DNA of 49,738 nt from Sporosarcina koreensis (GTDB lineage: Bacteria > Bacillota > Bacilli > Bacillales_A > Planococcaceae), in contig NZ_LQYA01000031.1 in assembly GCF_001531445.1 (NCBI RefSeq), forward strand, positions 1-49,738, written 5' to 3'. Shown piece after piece: positions 38,472-46,570 of this stretch. The translations under genes were made by a program, and so were the position numbers. Position 1 is the stretch's first letter. Each line of letters starts with the position of its first letter. The notes under the pieces are model-generated. The model did no database searches. It worked only from the letters and a program-made list of their open reading frames with translations, and was not told the DNA's origin.

Positions 38472-38941
38472 AAGCAATCCATGTATGATGGGTTTTATAC
38501 GGTATGTACAAATTTAGAATCGACAATTGAAGAGATTATCAAAATTAATCAAAGAAGATGGGAAATCGAGGAGACGTTTCGTTTATTAAAAAGCGAATTC
38601 CAAACTCGCCCTGTTTATCTACAAAGGGAAACACGCATAAAAACACACTTTCTAACATGTTTTCTATCTTTATTGATTTATCGTATCTTAGAGAAAAAAT
38701 CAGATGAGAAGTTTACATGTCCTGAATTAGTCAACACGTTGAAAATATGAAAATGATAGAACTGGATGGTGATGAGTATATACATATACCGAACAGAAAT
38801 TACGGACGCTTTACATGATGCTTTTGGCTTTAGAACCGATTTGGAGATCGTCATTCAAAAAGAGTTGAATAAATTTAAGGCAAATGAAAAAAGTGAAATA
38901 GTACGCAGTATAAAATATAGAAAAAATCGCCGCAAACGTTG
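38472..38941 (+). pseudogene. C-terminal remnant of an IS4-superfamily (IS1634-like) transposase
   Basis: The fragment opens YDGFYTVCTNLESTIEEIIK and continues with RRWEIEETFRLLKSEFQTRPVYLQRETRIKTHFLTCF-type sequence, the DDE glutamate region of DDE_Tnp_1/IS1634-like transposases. The frame is lost near 38745: NTLK is followed by a stop, while the shifted frame continues NMKMIELDGDEYIHI. It is lost again near 38785, after which the C-terminus YRTEITDALHDAFGFRTDLE appears in a third frame. The N-terminal two thirds are missing. It is therefore dead. Confidence 0.88.
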
Positions 38942-38967
38942 AAGTTTCAACATTTGTGGCGATTTTT
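38921..38967. terminator. Bidirectional hairpin at the end of the IS remnant
   Basis: AAAAATCGCC...CGTTGAA (38922-38943) pairs with TTCAAC...GGCGATTTTT (38946-38967) over about 22 bases with few mismatches. T-runs lie at both outer ends, so it can terminate in either direction. Confidence 0.85.
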
Positions 38968-38981
38968 GGTGTCAAAGATGA

Positions 38982-39141
38982 GATTTCCATTCAATTTTGA
39001 CATATTCAGATGCTAAAGACAGGAAAGTCTATTAGGCTCTCCAAACTTCTTCAAACTGATCTTCCTTAAAGCCGACAGTCACTTTCGAACCATCTGTCAC
39101 AATCGGTCTTTTCATGAGCATGCCGTCTGTAGCCAATAGCT
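38982..39141. repeat. Right direct repeat (intact yusI 3' end and following spacer)
   Basis: This is the undamaged counterpart of 31465-31615. The shared block starts GATTTCCATTCAATTTTGAC and runs through the last 36 or so codons of yusI. The two copies are separated by about 7.5 kb and are in the same orientation. Confidence 0.9.
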
Positions 39142-39391
39142 CGACCTTTTCGTCATCCGTCATTCCCGGCAGCTTGTCCTTCAAATTCAATTCACGGTAT
39201 TTCATTCCACTTACATTAAAGAACTTCTTAATGTCCAGGCTGGAGTTTCCGATCATTTTTTGCAACTCTTCTTTTGTTGGTGGATTCTCAACGATATTGA
39301 TATCTTCAAAGTCCAGCCCTGCGTTTTCCAGCCACTTTTTCGCTTTCCTGCATGTCCCGCATTTCGGATAGCCGTAGTATATTAAAGACAA
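39032..39391 (-). CDS. yusI: ArsC/Spx-family protein YusI
   Basis: The 119-residue protein has a thioredoxin fold of the ArsC/Spx/MgsR class with C11-G-T-C14 near the N-terminus. Conserved elements include ENPPTKEEL, NVSGMKYRELNL, and KRPIV at about residue 96. It lacks an obvious RNA-polymerase-binding glycine signature that I can verify, so a reductase or regulator role is open. In B. subtilis it lies next to gcvH; here the app island separates them. Confidence 0.88.
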   Translation of the reverse strand: MSLIYYGYPKCGTCRKAKKWLENAGLDFEDINIVENPPTKEELQKMIGNSSLDIKKFFNVSGMKYRELNLKDKLPGMTDDEKVELLATDGMLMKRPIVTDGSKVTVGFKEDQFEEVWRA

Positions 39392-39430
39392 TTCGCAACA
39401 CCTCCATTTTCCCTAAGTATAACAGAGAAA

Positions 39431-39458
39431 CCGCCCGGGATAAAAATAACCCGGGCGG
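39431..39458 (-). terminator. Terminator between fadE and yusI
   Basis: CCGCCCGGG and CCCGGGCGG form a perfect 9-bp GC stem around ATAAAAATAA. The minus strand continues TTTCTCTG. It would stop fad transcripts before yusI. Confidence 0.75.
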
Positions 39459-39470
39459 TATTGAAATCAA

Positions 39471-39652
39471 TTACGCCTTGGCGTAACTGCGTTTGGATTT
39501 TTATCGAGCTTGCTCGATAAACTCCCCTACAAATCCATGACATCCGCCGGAGGCAAAACTTAATTCAGCAAGAGTTTAGACTTCCACTGAACTAAGGTGC
39601 CTGGGGATGATCACAACATGCACAGAAATTTGGGACATTCTGCTGGATTAAG
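39471..39652. repeat. Structured gene-free spacer downstream of fadE
   Basis: The stretch contains a TACGCC/GGCGTA hairpin (39472-39485). A TGGATTT/AAATCCA stem encloses an ATCGAG/CTCGAT hairpin (about 39493-39538). No gene is present. The density of nested stems suggests a mobile or structured intergenic element, but no second copy occurs in this window. Confidence 0.5.
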
Positions 39653-41440
39653 TTAAACGACGTATTTTTCTGCGTCAATCAATTTAACGGATGCTTCGCG
39701 TTTTTTCGCGATGATGTTGTACGGATTCGATCGTGTCAGCTTGCGTAATGCGGAAAGCATCATCCGTTGGTTATCGCCTTCGACAGATGCAAGAAGTGTC
39801 TCTTTCGCATCCTTTTCGATGGCTTCGAATGCTTCTTGGCAGAAGATTTCAGTGTAAAGGATCTTCTGTTGCTCTTTTTCTTCGCCATTTTTAGCGATTG
39901 CTTTTTCCGTACGTAATAGTGCGGATTCCATTGCAAAAATGTTATTTGCGATGTCAGCAATATTTACAAGCACTTCCTGTTCTTTATCGAGCTTTGTGCC
40001 GAAACGTTGTGCTGCCATTCCAGCTGCGAGCAAGCCGATTTTCTTCGCGTTTTTCACGAGCACTTTCTCTTGGGCAAGCGCTTCGTCGCCAATTTCTTCC
40101 GGCATCATCATAAGCAGCTCTTCCTGCAAGCTTTGTGCCTGTTCAAGCAAAGGCAACTCGCCTTTCATCGCTTTTTTCAAGAACGTTCCTGGAACGATCA
40201 TACGGTTGATTTCATTCGTCCCTTCAAAAATGCGGTTAATACGGGAATCGCGGTACGCGCGCTCCACTTCGTATTCTTGCATGAAACCGTATCCGCCATG
40301 CAATTGAACCGCTTCATCAACTACGTAGTCAAGCACTTCAGAGCCTACAACTTTGTTGATGGAGCATTCGATTGCATATTCAGCAATCGAAGCCGCAACC
40401 GCTTTTCCGTCTTTTTGCTGTTCCGGAGTCATTTGGCTGTTGCGCTCTTCAAAATAACCGACTGTCCGGTAAATCAAGCTTTCCGTCGCATAGATCTTAG
40501 AAGCCATCGTCGCAAGCTTTTCTTTCGTAAGGTTGAATGAAGAAATCGGCGTTTTGAATTGTTGGCGCTGATTCGCATACGTAACCGCCAATTCAAATGC
40601 ACGTTTCGAACCGCCGACCGTACCTACACCCAATTTATAACGGCCGATGTTCAAAATGTTGAATGCGATGATATGACCTCTGCCGATCTCGCCTAACAAG
40701 TTTTCAACCGGGACTTGTGCATCTTCAAGGATCAATGTACGAGTGGAAGATGATTTGATGCCCATCTTCTTCTCTTCTGCCCCGACTGAAACACCAGGGA
40801 ATTCTCTTTCGACGATGAATGCCGTGAATTTATCGCCATCCACTTTCGCATAAACGACGAATACATCTGCAAATCCAGCGTTTGTAATCCATTGTTTTTC
40901 ACCGTTCAGTACGTAGTGCGTACCTGCTTCGTTCAATCTTGCAGTTGTTTTTGCACCAAGTGCATCTGAACCTGAACCTGGCTCCGTCAATGCGTAAGCT
41001 GAAATTTTGTCACCTGTAACGGAATTCGGCAAGTATTTTTTCTTTTGCTCTTCGTTACCGAAGAGGACGATAGGCAATGTACCAATCCCGACGTGCGCAC
41101 CATGAGTGATTGAGAAGCCGCCAGCTACAGACATCTTTTCGGAAATCAACGCGGAAGAAATCTTGTCGAGGCCTAAGCCGTCATATTCTTCAGGTACGTC
41201 TGCTCCAAGAAGACCAAGATCTCCTGCAGACTTGAGTAGTCTGACAGAATGCTCGAACTCATGGTTTTCCAATTTTTCAACGACTGGCAAGACTTCGTTT
41301 TTGACGTAGTCTTCAGTTGTTTTTGCGATCATTTTTTGTTCATCTGAAAAATCCTCAGGTGTAAACACGCGTGATGCGTCGATATCCTCGATAAGGAATG
41401 CTCCTCCGCGAATGAAATCCTTTGTTGTTGTTTCAGTCAT
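39653..41440 (-). CDS. fadE: Acyl-CoA dehydrogenase FadE
   Basis: FadE (595 residues) performs the FAD-dependent first step of fatty-acid beta-oxidation. Visible marks are ALTEPGSGSDALGAKTTA and KQWITNAGFAD (flavin/substrate binding) and VQLHGGYGFMQEYEVERAYRDSRI near residue 385. The catalytic glutamate lies in FEGTNEINRMIV. A C-terminal extension of about 180 residues after the core is normal for the YusJ-type long family. ATG 41440 has AAGGAGG upstream. It is separated from fadA by a 405-bp repeat-filled spacer. Confidence 0.94.
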   Translation of the reverse strand: MTETTTKDFIRGGAFLIEDIDASRVFTPEDFSDEQKMIAKTTEDYVKNEVLPVVEKLENHEFEHSVRLLKSAGDLGLLGADVPEEYDGLGLDKISSALISEKMSVAGGFSITHGAHVGIGTLPIVLFGNEEQKKKYLPNSVTGDKISAYALTEPGSGSDALGAKTTARLNEAGTHYVLNGEKQWITNAGFADVFVVYAKVDGDKFTAFIVEREFPGVSVGAEEKKMGIKSSSTRTLILEDAQVPVENLLGEIGRGHIIAFNILNIGRYKLGVGTVGGSKRAFELAVTYANQRQQFKTPISSFNLTKEKLATMASKIYATESLIYRTVGYFEERNSQMTPEQQKDGKAVAASIAEYAIECSINKVVGSEVLDYVVDEAVQLHGGYGFMQEYEVERAYRDSRINRIFEGTNEINRMIVPGTFLKKAMKGELPLLEQAQSLQEELLMMMPEEIGDEALAQEKVLVKNAKKIGLLAAGMAAQRFGTKLDKEQEVLVNIADIANNIFAMESALLRTEKAIAKNGEEKEQQKILYTEIFCQEAFEAIEKDAKETLLASVEGDNQRMMLSALRKLTRSNPYNIIAKKREASVKLIDAEKYVV

Positions 41441-41483
41441 TTTATATTCCTCCTTGGGATTAATAAAAACTTACTCTAGAACG

Positions 41484-41532
41484 GATTTCCGCTACGGGCG
41501 GACGCTTTCCACCGGCATGGCTTCAGCCTCCT
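41484..41532. repeat. Partial copy of the GC-rich intergenic element
   Basis: Sequence GATTTCCG...GCGGACGCTTTCC...GGCTTCAGCCTCCTC matches 31935-31984 with a few differences and then stops. It is a truncated copy lacking the terminal inverted repeats. Confidence 0.75.
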
Positions 41533-41560
41533 CACTACGCTTCAATCCTAAATGTATGCT

Positions 41561-41720
41561 TAACAACTCATAATTCACTATAAAGACGCATAAACGATTC
41601 CAATTACGCATAACTCTTCGGAATCACGCATAAATAGCATCAAAGGCGCATAATCCGCTGGAAAGACTCATAACTCCACGCAGGTACGCATAAATGCGCT
41701 TAAAAGTTCATAAATCTCTT
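41561..41720. repeat. 20-bp tandem array B (eight units, exact period)
   Basis: CATAA recurs at 41569, 41589, 41609, 41629, 41649, 41669, 41689 and 41709, exactly every 20 bases. The usual unit contains ACGCATAA flanked by A-rich and variable bases. The units differ at most other positions, so the period is conserved more than the sequence. It lies between fadA and fadE. Confidence 0.85.
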
Positions 41721-41726
41721 TCTTAC

Positions 41727-41835
41727 TGTCCTGCTTCAAGCGCTAGTTGCTTGGGGCATAAGTCAAAGCTGCTATGTGGCAAAGACCGCCACTTCGGATC
41801 TTCTCCTTATGCCTGTCACATCTGAGCAAGCGCCT
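41727..41835 (+). repeat. Fold-back repeat element, copy 2
   Basis: GGCATAAG and CTTATGCC are the main inverted repeat, with inner GTGGC/GCCAC. Outer GCGC-TAG-TTGCT pairs with AGCAA-GCGC. The reverse complement shares GACAGGCATAAG, CTTTGCC, AGCAG and TGACTTATG with copy 1 at 5735-5846, while the outer arms differ in sequence. Confidence 0.75.
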
Positions 41836-41845
41836 TCCGCTTTTC

Positions 41846-43021
41846 TTACAGTAGCTCGAACACGCCGGCTGCGCCCATTCCGCCGCCGATGCACATGGTG
41901 ACGACGCCGAATTGCTTGCCTTGTCGTTTTAATTCATTCATCAGCTTCAATGTCAGTACAGAGCCTGTTGCGCCGAGCGGGTGGCCTAATGCGATTGCGC
42001 CGCCGTTGACGTTGACTTTGTCCATATCGATGCCTAAGTGGCGGACGACTTGCAATGATTGGGATGCGAATGCTTCATTCAGCTCCCATAGATCAATATC
42101 CTCGATGGAAAGTCCGGCGAGCTTCAATGCTTTCGGAACAGCTTCGATCGGGCCGATGCCCATCACTTCAGGCGGAACTCCCCCTACAGCGAAGGAATGG
42201 AATTTCGCAATCGGCTTCAAGCCTTTCCCTTCTGCGATTTCACGGTCCATGACGAGGACAGACGCCGCGCCATCAGACGTTTGGGATGCATTCCCCGCGG
42301 TGACGGAACCTTTCACCGAGAATGCCGGGCGTAATTTCGCCAACACTTCCATCGATGTGCCGTTCCGTACCCCTTCATCCATTTCAAATAGAACTGTCTT
42401 CTCCTGATACTTGCCGTTTTCATCGACAAATCGCTTTACGACTTCTACTGGTACGATTTCATCTGCAAATTTGCCAGCCGCAATTGCCGCCGCTGCTTTT
42501 TCATGCGAGCGGACCGCAAATGCGTCCTGATCTTCCCGGCTGACACCGTATTTCATTGCCACTTGTTCGGCTGTATGACCCATTCCCATATAGTATTGGG
42601 GTGCTGTTTCAGCGAGCTTGAAGTTCGGTCTGATCGTATTACCCATCATCGGCACCATGCTCATCGACTCGACGCCGCCAGCGATGATCGCTTCGGAATG
42701 GCCGAGCATAATCCGCTCCGCTGCATACGCGATTGATTGGAGTCCTGATGAACAGAACCGGTTGACCGTAATGGCAGGCGTCGTGTCAGGCAATCCAGCA
42801 AGCGCCCCGATATTGCGGGCGACGTTCATTCCTTGTTCCGCTTCCGGCATAGCACATCCAATGATCAAATCATCTATCGGTCCATCATATCCATTTGCAC
42901 GTTTCAGTGTTTCTTTAATTGTTAGTGCACCCAGGTCATCCGGGCGTACAGTTGCCAGGGACCCACGACCCGCTTTTCCGACCGGCGTCCTTGCACCTGC
43001 TACAATTACTGCTTCACGCAT
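41846..43021 (-). CDS. fadA: Acetyl-CoA C-acyltransferase (thiolase) FadA
   Basis: FadA (391 residues) cleaves 3-ketoacyl-CoA in the last step of beta-oxidation. The nucleophile is C90 in [10 protein letters not shown]. The histidine is in [14 protein letters not shown] and the acid/base cysteine in [13 protein letters not shown] 43021 has AAAGGAGG upstream, and the gene begins 30 bases after fadN. It is cotranscribed with fadN. Confidence 0.95.
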   Translation of the reverse strand: MREAVIVAGARTPVGKAGRGSLATVRPDDLGALTIKETLKRANGYDGPIDDLIIGCAMPEAEQGMNVARNIGALAGLPDTTPAITVNRFCSSGLQSIAYAAERIMLGHSEAIIAGGVESMSMVPMMGNTIRPNFKLAETAPQYYMGMGHTAEQVAMKYGVSREDQDAFAVRSHEKAAAAIAAGKFADEIVPVEVVKRFVDENGKYQEKTVLFEMDEGVRNGTSMEVLAKLRPAFSVKGSVTAGNASQTSDGAASVLVMDREIAEGKGLKPIAKFHSFAVGGVPPEVMGIGPIEAVPKALKLAGLSIEDIDLWELNEAFASQSLQVVRHLGIDMDKVNVNGGAIALGHPLGATGSVLTLKLMNELKRQGKQFGVVTMCIGGGMGAAGVFELL

Positions 43022-43051
43022 TTGTCTTCCTCCTTTTGCAATATGTGCAGA

Positions 43052-45436
43052 TCAGTTGCGCAGCGGCTTCCCTTTCAGAAGCATATGCTGCATCCGCTGT
43101 TGGGATTTCGGCTCTTGAATGAGGCTCAGGAACGCCTCACGCTCAAGATCCAACATGTATTGTTCATCGACAAGAGTTCCATAAGGCACTTTTCCGCCTG
43201 ATAAAACAAATGCGAGCTTCTTCGCTATCTTCAAATCATGGTCGCTAATATAGCCTGATAGATGCATGCCCTCCGCTCCGAGAAGCATCGTTGCATATCC
43301 GGAATCTCCCGTGACTGGAATCTTCTCTTTCTTCGGCGGCGTATAACCCGCTTCATACAATGCAAGTGCAGCCTGCTTCGCGTCATAGATCAAGTGATCC
43401 GGATTGACGCTTATGCCGTCCGCGAAATCGAGGAAGTTATTATCCTTCGCCTCTTCAGCGGATGTCGATACTTTCGCCATCGCAATCGTTTCGAACACTT
43501 TATTCGCAACGTATTGGTAATCTACGTGCACGCCATTCGGCAAGCCTTTCAAATGTTTCGTATACAGATTGACGTTGCCGCCGCCTCCAGGAATCAGGCC
43601 GACACCGACTTCGACTAAGCCGATATATGTTTCCATCGATGCTTGGATATGCGCAGCTGGCAAGCACACTTCCGCACCGCCGCCAAGCGTCATTTGGAAC
43701 GGAGCCGCAACGACCGGCTTCCGGCTATATTTGATTTTCATCATCGCGTTTTGGAATGAACGGATTGTGTAATCCAATTCAAAAATATTGTCATCTTGCG
43801 CTTCCATCAAAATCATCGCTAGATTCGCACCTACACAGAAGTTTTTCCCTTGGTTTCCGATGACAAGACCTTTGAAATTCTTCTCCACTTCATCGATTGC
43901 GAAATTGATCATTTGGATAATATCAAGACCGATCGCGTTCGATTGGGAATGGAACTCCAATAGTGCGACGCCATCGCCAAGATCGATCAGGCTAGCACCG
44001 GAATTCTTCTTAATGACGCCGTGCTTTTTCTTGTAACGCTTTAGGTCAATCGCTTTATCATTGACTGAAACAAGCTTGTAGCCTTCTCCGTCATAGAAAT
44101 AAAGATCGCCGTCTTCTTCCTTATAGAAAGATTCAACACCATTGTCGAGCATATTTTGGACGAAAGCTGGAATTGCTACGTCTTCCTCTTTCATTCTTTC
44201 AACCGATTTCGCAACACCGATCGCATCCCAAATCTCGAACGGCCCTTGCTGCCAGCCGAAGCCCCATTTCATCGCATTGTCGATAGAGACGATATCTTCT
44301 GCGATTTCACCCGTCAATTCAGCTGAATAGCACAGCGTCGGCGAAAGGATGCTCCAAAGGATCTCCCCAGTTCGATCATTAGCGTATACGAGCGTCTTCA
44401 CTTTATTCGCAAGGCCTTTTTGCTGCTTCGCCATTTCAATTGAAGGCGTTTTCATTTTTTTCGTCGGTCCGTATTCGAAAGTCTCCAGGTCAAGCTCAAG
44501 AATCTCTTTACCTTCTTTCAAATAGAAACCTTGCTTCGATTTCGCGCCAAGCCATCCGTTGTCGATCATTTTCTTCATGAACGGAGGAAGCTCGAACACT
44601 TTCTGTTCATCGCCTTCCGTCTTGTCATACGCATTTTTAGCAACATGCATGAATGTGTCCAAACCGACGACATCCAATGTACGGAAAGTTGCCGATTTCG
44701 GACGGCCGATCAATGTGCCTGTCACCGAGTCGACTTCTCCGATTGAATAGCCCCTCTTCTCCATTTCACGAAGTGTTACAAGAAGACCGTACGTTCCAAT
44801 CCGGTTCGCAATGAAATTCGGTGTGTCTTTTGCGATGACGACACCCTTGCCCAAACGGTCTTCACCGAATTGGAGCATGAAGTTCAGCACATCGGCATCC
44901 GTCTTTTTCGTCGGAATCACTTCAAGCAGCTTCAAATAACGAGGTGGATTGAAGAAATGCGTTCCAAGGAAATGCTTTTGGAAATCCTCCGAACGTCCTT
45001 CAGCCATCGCTTCAATGCTGATTCCTGATGTGTTGGAGCTAATGATTGTCCCCGGTTTCCGAACTGCATCTATTTTTTCATACAAACTTTTTTTAATGTC
45101 CAGATTTTCGACGATGACTTCAATGATCCAGTCAACATCTTTCAATTGTTCCAAGTCGTCCTCTAAATTACCGACTTCAATAAGTGATAGATTCTGTTTT
45201 GCTGCCAATGGCGCCGGCTTCTGCTTCAATAGTTTCTCCAAAGCTGTCGATGCAAATTTATTACGGACTTGCTTATCCTCCAATGTAAGGTTCTTTGCTT
45301 CTTCTTGCTCTGTCAGCTTTTTTGGAACGATATCCAGCAGAAGGACAGGTATGCCGATATTGGCGAGATGGGCTGCAATGCCAGATCCCATTACGCCTGA
45401 ACCCAATACTGCCGCTTTCTTGATTTGATATGCCAC
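43052..45436 (-). CDS. fadN: 3-hydroxyacyl-CoA dehydrogenase / enoyl-CoA hydratase FadN
   Basis: FadN (794 residues) combines a dehydrogenase with a hydratase. The N-terminal NAD-binding motif is GSGVMGSGIA, and the dehydrogenase region includes GTHFFNPPRYLKLLEVIPT. The C-terminal crotonase domain (from about residue 480) has the oxyanion-hole segments FCVGANLAMI and GGGAEVCLPAAHIQ. GTG 45436 has GGGAGG nine bases upstream; the longer frame from 45478 runs into the FadR operator and is unlikely. It is the first gene of the fad cluster. Confidence 0.94.
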   Translation of the reverse strand: MAYQIKKAAVLGSGVMGSGIAAHLANIGIPVLLLDIVPKKLTEQEEAKNLTLEDKQVRNKFASTALEKLLKQKPAPLAAKQNLSLIEVGNLEDDLEQLKDVDWIIEVIVENLDIKKSLYEKIDAVRKPGTIISSNTSGISIEAMAEGRSEDFQKHFLGTHFFNPPRYLKLLEVIPTKKTDADVLNFMLQFGEDRLGKGVVIAKDTPNFIANRIGTYGLLVTLREMEKRGYSIGEVDSVTGTLIGRPKSATFRTLDVVGLDTFMHVAKNAYDKTEGDEQKVFELPPFMKKMIDNGWLGAKSKQGFYLKEGKEILELDLETFEYGPTKKMKTPSIEMAKQQKGLANKVKTLVYANDRTGEILWSILSPTLCYSAELTGEIAEDIVSIDNAMKWGFGWQQGPFEIWDAIGVAKSVERMKEEDVAIPAFVQNMLDNGVESFYKEEDGDLYFYDGEGYKLVSVNDKAIDLKRYKKKHGVIKKNSGASLIDLGDGVALLEFHSQSNAIGLDIIQMINFAIDEVEKNFKGLVIGNQGKNFCVGANLAMILMEAQDDNIFELDYTIRSFQNAMMKIKYSRKPVVAAPFQMTLGGGAEVCLPAAHIQASMETYIGLVEVGVGLIPGGGGNVNLYTKHLKGLPNGVHVDYQYVANKVFETIAMAKVSTSAEEAKDNNFLDFADGISVNPDHLIYDAKQAALALYEAGYTPPKKEKIPVTGDSGYATMLLGAEGMHLSGYISDHDLKIAKKLAFVLSGGKVPYGTLVDEQYMLDLEREAFLSLIQEPKSQQRMQHMLLKGKPLRN

Positions 45437-45459
45437 GTTGCGAAGCCTCCCTTTTCTTT

Positions 45460-45477
45460 TGAATGAACACTCATTCA
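45460..45477. promoter_or_regulatory. FadR operator upstream of fadN
   Basis: TGAATGAACACTCATTCA is a perfect 7-bp dyad around ACAC. It matches the Bacillus FadR consensus TGAATGAMTANTCATTCA at all but one defined position. It lies 23 bases upstream of the GTG start. FadR repression relieved by long-chain acyl-CoA is expected. No second copy is seen upstream of fadE. Confidence 0.88.
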
Positions 45478-45645
45478 TTTTGTAAGCAAAAAAAATAGAA
45501 ACGTTATCTATATCTACCAGTCTAAATCATTCTCTTCTTTTTCGCAATATTGAAATGCATATATTCCCTATTTTTTGTTATGGGCATTTTATTATCCTCC
45601 TTCGGAAAAAGAAGGTACACTATTTACTAAAGGAGTGTGTTCAAG

Positions 45646-45963
45646 ATGAAATCAATTACAACAGTTGAAGAGTTCAACAAGGTCATTAATAGTGAAAACA
45701 AATCACTTATTAAATTCCAAGCTGGCTGGTGTCCGGACTGCACACGCATGGATATGTTCATCGACCCGATCGTAAAAGATTATGACATGTATACATGGTA
45801 TGACGTAGATCGTGACGTGTTGCCTGAAATCGCGGAGAAATATGAAGTGATGGGTATCCCAAGCTTGCTTATTTTCCAAAATGGTGAAAAGAAGGCACAT
45901 TTGCATAGTGCAAACGCCAAAACACCGGATCAGGTGACTGACTTTCTTGAAGAAGTGAAATGA
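45646..45963 (+). CDS. Thioredoxin-family protein (YtpP/YdbP-like)
   Basis: The 105-residue protein has a thioredoxin fold with the active-site motif WCPDC (C29 and C32) and the cis-proline segment GIPSLLIF. The Pro-Asp pair between the cysteines is typical of YtpP/YdbP-like thioredoxin relatives rather than TrxA (WCGPC). ATG 45646 has AAAGGAG upstream; GTG 45637 abuts that site. It is the first plus-strand gene, divergent from fadN. Confidence 0.85.
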   Translation: MKSITTVEEFNKVINSENKSLIKFQAGWCPDCTRMDMFIDPIVKDYDMYTWYDVDRDVLPEIAEKYEVMGIPSLLIFQNGEKKAHLHSANAKTPDQVTDFLEEVK

Positions 45964-46043
45964 TGGAATCATAGGATTTACGAAGAAATGGAGGGGCAGC
46001 CAATTGGATGCTTCCTCCATTTTCATTTCACTTTTCTCTTATT

Positions 46044-46077
46044 TATGTGTTTATCGTATAATAAAAGAAAACACATA
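46044..46077. promoter_or_regulatory. Inverted repeat bracketing a TATAAT box upstream of the STAS gene
   Basis: TATGTGTTT (46044-46052) and AAACACATA (46069-46077) are perfect 9-bp arms with 16 bases between them. TATAAT lies at 46057-46062 inside the loop. The -35 at the usual spacing is poor (TTCTCT). This arrangement suggests a regulated promoter for the STAS-C39 pair. Confidence 0.55.
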
Positions 46078-46091
46078 TGCCGAGGTGCCAA

Positions 46092-46547
46092 ATGGATTAC
46101 GAAATAGAAATAGAAAAATATAAAAAAAGAATTGCCGAATTGGAAGAAACGATCAAAAGATCATCCGTACCAATTATTTCATCAGTTGTCGATGATACAA
46201 TTCTTGTGCCGGTCGTCGGCTATACAGGAGCAGAGCGGTTTGAACTGATCCGTACACTCGTCTTGGAACACCTGGACAAACACCGGAGCGTGAATTGTGT
46301 CATTTTCGATTTCACAGGGGCTGATTTGAATGAAAAAGAACTATCTGATTATGACTCGCTCGCACTCGAACTGCAAATGCTGAACAATACGCTGAAGCTG
46401 ATGGATGTACGTCCGATTTCAGTCGGCTTCAATCCTCTGATTGTCAGAAGAATCATTGCCGCCGGCGTCCAAATGGAGTTTGAATCGTACATCAATTTCC
46501 GGATGGCACTCAAAGTTCTACTAAAAGAACAAAAAGCTTCGCTATAA
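46092..46547 (+). CDS. STAS-domain protein
   Basis: The protein of 151 residues starts with a charged coiled-coil-like helix (YEIEIEKYKKRIAELEETIK). A STAS domain follows, with ILVPVVGYTGAERFELIRTL and VNCVIFDFTGADLNEKELSD. It resembles the RsbR/RsbS-type STAS fold. The usual phospho-acceptor Ser/Thr is replaced by the TGA segment, where T can be a candidate. ATG 46092 has GAGGTG five bases upstream. It lies 23 bases before the C39-like gene. Any link to a stressosome is inference; no RsbT-like kinase is nearby. Confidence 0.72.
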   Translation: MDYEIEIEKYKKRIAELEETIKRSSVPIISSVVDDTILVPVVGYTGAERFELIRTLVLEHLDKHRSVNCVIFDFTGADLNEKELSDYDSLALELQMLNNTLKLMDVRPISVGFNPLIVRRIIAAGVQMEFESYINFRMALKVLLKEQKASL

Positions 46548-46570
46548 TTCGGTTAATGGGGGGGCGGCAA

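Noticed and set aside
41561..41720. CRISPR or coding repeat
   Set aside because: The 20-base period shifts frame in every unit, there are no conserved repeats separated by unique spacers, and no start or ribosome-binding site is present.
45478..45600. fadN sigma-A promoter
   Set aside because: TTTAGA and TACAAA-like boxes exist but not at a usable spacing, so I did not call one.
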